NCBI GenBank assembly: GCA_965208745.1
Contig: CBDBPN010000003.1
Location: forward strand, 372,001-436,000
Length of the DNA: 64,000 nucleotides
Reading direction: 5' to 3'
Source of the DNA: VXNE01 sp965208745
Lineage (GTDB): Bacteria > Pseudomonadota > Gammaproteobacteria > Pseudomonadales > Azotimanducaceae
In this document: positions 63,041 through 64,000 of the stretch, one piece after another
Layout: every line of letters begins with the position of its first letter
Numbering within the stretch: the first letter of the stretch is position 1
Translations under genes and position numbers: made by a program
The notes under the pieces: generated by a model
The model's input: only the letters and a program-made list of their open reading frames with translations
Told to the model about the DNA's origin: nothing
Database searches by the model: none

Positions 63041-63472
63041 TTACGGAGCGAAGCTCGAGCGCGCCTGCACGCCCCACCGCCCGTCGATCTTCGCGACGAT
63101 CCACATCGACGGGTAGGAGCCGATCGCGCTGCCGTCCGCGCGGTAACGGCTGAACTGCACCGCGAAATGCACCTTGCTGTCCGTGCTCTGAACGGCGCGC
63201 CGGTAGTCCCAGAGGCTGTAGTGCCAGCCGGTGGCGGCGATGAACTTCTCGAAGAAGTCCGCGACGCGGGACTCCGGCGACTCCAGGTGGATGATCCTGC
63301 CGCTCGCGATGCGCACGTGCGGGAAGTGAAAGGCCGCGTCCATGCCGGCGATGTCGCGGCGGTTCCAGGCGTCCATGTAGCCGTTCAGCGCCGCCAGCGC
63401 GTCCCGCTCGGGACCGGGCGACGCGACGATGTCGTCGCTGTGCTCGTCCGCGTGGTCGTGGATGTCCGCCAT
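63041..63472 (-). CDS. NTF2-like (SnoaL-type) protein
   Basis: 143-residue cone-shaped NTF2-fold protein: ERDALAALNGYMDAWNRRD, AAFHFPHVRIASGRI, and a strand-rich second half to RWGVQARSSFAP. Such proteins bind or isomerise small hydrophobic molecules. The start ATG 63472 is preferred; upstream codons overlap the higB relic on the other strand. Confidence 0.85.
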   Translation of the reverse strand: MADIHDHADEHSDDIVASPGPERDALAALNGYMDAWNRRDIAGMDAAFHFPHVRIASGRIIHLESPESRVADFFEKFIAATGWHYSLWDYRRAVQSTDSKVHFAVQFSRYRADGSAIGSYPSMWIVAKIDGRWGVQARSSFAP

Positions 63473-63545
63473 GGCGCCGTCTCCGCCGGTGTCCAGGGGG
63501 ACGCATGATATGCCTGGCTGCCGCGCCGAGTTACGCTTGACGTAA

Positions 63546-63638
63546 AGCACACGCATCAACGATCAGTGGCGAGTCTGCTTCGAATGGCCGGCCAGCAGCC
63601 CCGGCCCGACGAAAGTTCAGATCGTCGACTACCACTGA
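63546..63638 (+). pseudogene. higB: HigB toxin, C-terminal relic
   Basis: 30 codons are left of a RelE-type toxin: RINDQWRVCFEW and KVQIVDYH, the usual C-terminal sequence of HigB, then stop. A stop codon lies just upstream in frame, and the first about 60 residues are missing. It sits 20 bases before higA in the usual toxin-first order. Confidence 0.82.
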
Positions 63639-63658
63639 CAGACACATGGAGTCATGCC

Positions 63659-63967
63659 ATGACGCGCGAACCGATACATCCCGGCGAGACTCTGCGTGAG
63701 GATCTGGAAACGCTCGGCATGAGCGCGGCGGAACTGGCGCGGCGAATCGAAGTGCCGGTGAATCGCGTCACGCATATCCTGAACGGTCAGCGCGCAGTCA
63801 CGGGAGACACCGCACTGCGACTGGGACGGTTCTTCGGGACGTCAGGCGAGTTCTGGTTGAACCTGCAGAAGCTATACGAGTTGAGGCGGGCGGAACGCGC
63901 GCACGGCGCGGAGATCGGGCGTCTGCCGTCGCTGGCGAACGACAGCCGCTTGTCTGCGCCGGGTTGA
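63659..63967 (+). CDS. higA: HigA-type antitoxin
   Basis: 102-residue HTH_XRE antitoxin. MTREPIHPGETLREDLETLG is the classical HigA start, and MSAAELARRIEVPVNRVTHI contains the helix-turn-helix; SGEFWLNLQKLYELRRA is the C-terminal part. GGAG lies seven bases upstream. Intact, although the toxin gene is truncated. Confidence 0.92.
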   Translation: MTREPIHPGETLREDLETLGMSAAELARRIEVPVNRVTHILNGQRAVTGDTALRLGRFFGTSGEFWLNLQKLYELRRAERAHGAEIGRLPSLANDSRLSAPG

Positions 63968-64000
63968 GGGCGCGTCCAACGATCTCGCGGCTGGTCCAGG

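Noticed and set aside
1..64000. CRISPR arrays, rRNA or tRNA genes
   Set aside because: Scanned by eye for regularly spaced repeats and for tRNA-like folds; none found.

Overview
The window is 64 kb of GC-rich bacterial chromosome. The family mix (TRAP carboxylate transporter with a TatT lipoprotein, PpiC plus HupE/UreJ pair, LLM flavin/F420 oxidoreductases, Rieske, PhyH and TauD oxygenases, CaiB CoA-transferase, a PrdB/GrdB-like selenoprotein) suggests an uncultured marine or host-associated gammaproteobacterium. This is an inference from gene content; there is no rRNA, tRNA or other phylogenetic marker in the window.

Layout. (1) 1-7394 is ordinary metabolic sequence: a TRAP operon (tatT-dctP-dctQ-dctM, running off the left edge), an alpha/beta hydrolase, a small membrane protein, an LLM oxidoreductase and a cyclopropane fatty acid synthase. 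(2) 7675-about 27400 is an accessory island that opens with a P4-type integrase. It carries a broken EEP-family nuclease/phosphatase, a sulfotransferase-like gene, a secreted Cys-containing protein, a two-gene micro-operon of tiny membrane proteins, a three-gene cassette of unknown proteins, a candidate defence operon (DUF7669-like, DUF6361-like, phospholipase-D-fold, SF2 helicase), a coiled-coil gene, an IS66 relic and a decayed PIN-like gene with its upstream partner. Repeats and hairpins lie between them. (3) 27526-64000 returns to metabolic genes: CaiB/enoyl-CoA hydratase, glucokinase with a PRISE-type reductase, a two-subunit ABC exporter, a TetR-controlled Rieske/GPH transporter operon, secreted Cu/Zn SOD, a peptide-type ABC importer without ATPases, SDR, PpiC/HupE, several oxygenases and GSTs. 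Between them sit toxin-antitoxin loci and one IS1634 insertion.

Main points. The region 55741-56949 reads as one 402-codon gene if the in-frame TGA at 56482-56484 encodes selenocysteine. It sits in a V-U-P-N-C-T motif and is followed by a plausible bacterial SECIS hairpin. The gene just downstream of it, a PhyH dioxygenase, is split by an IS1634 element with an 11-bp target duplication and also carries a frameshift. The operon at 16755-23438 looks like an unnamed antiviral-type system, but two of its four genes carry single-base frameshifts. In three classical toxin-antitoxin loci (two vapBC, one higBA) the antitoxin is intact and the toxin is broken. Nearly all indels lie in mobile or conflict-type genes and the housekeeping genes are clean, which argues for real decay rather than uniform sequencing error, though single-base runs leave that open.
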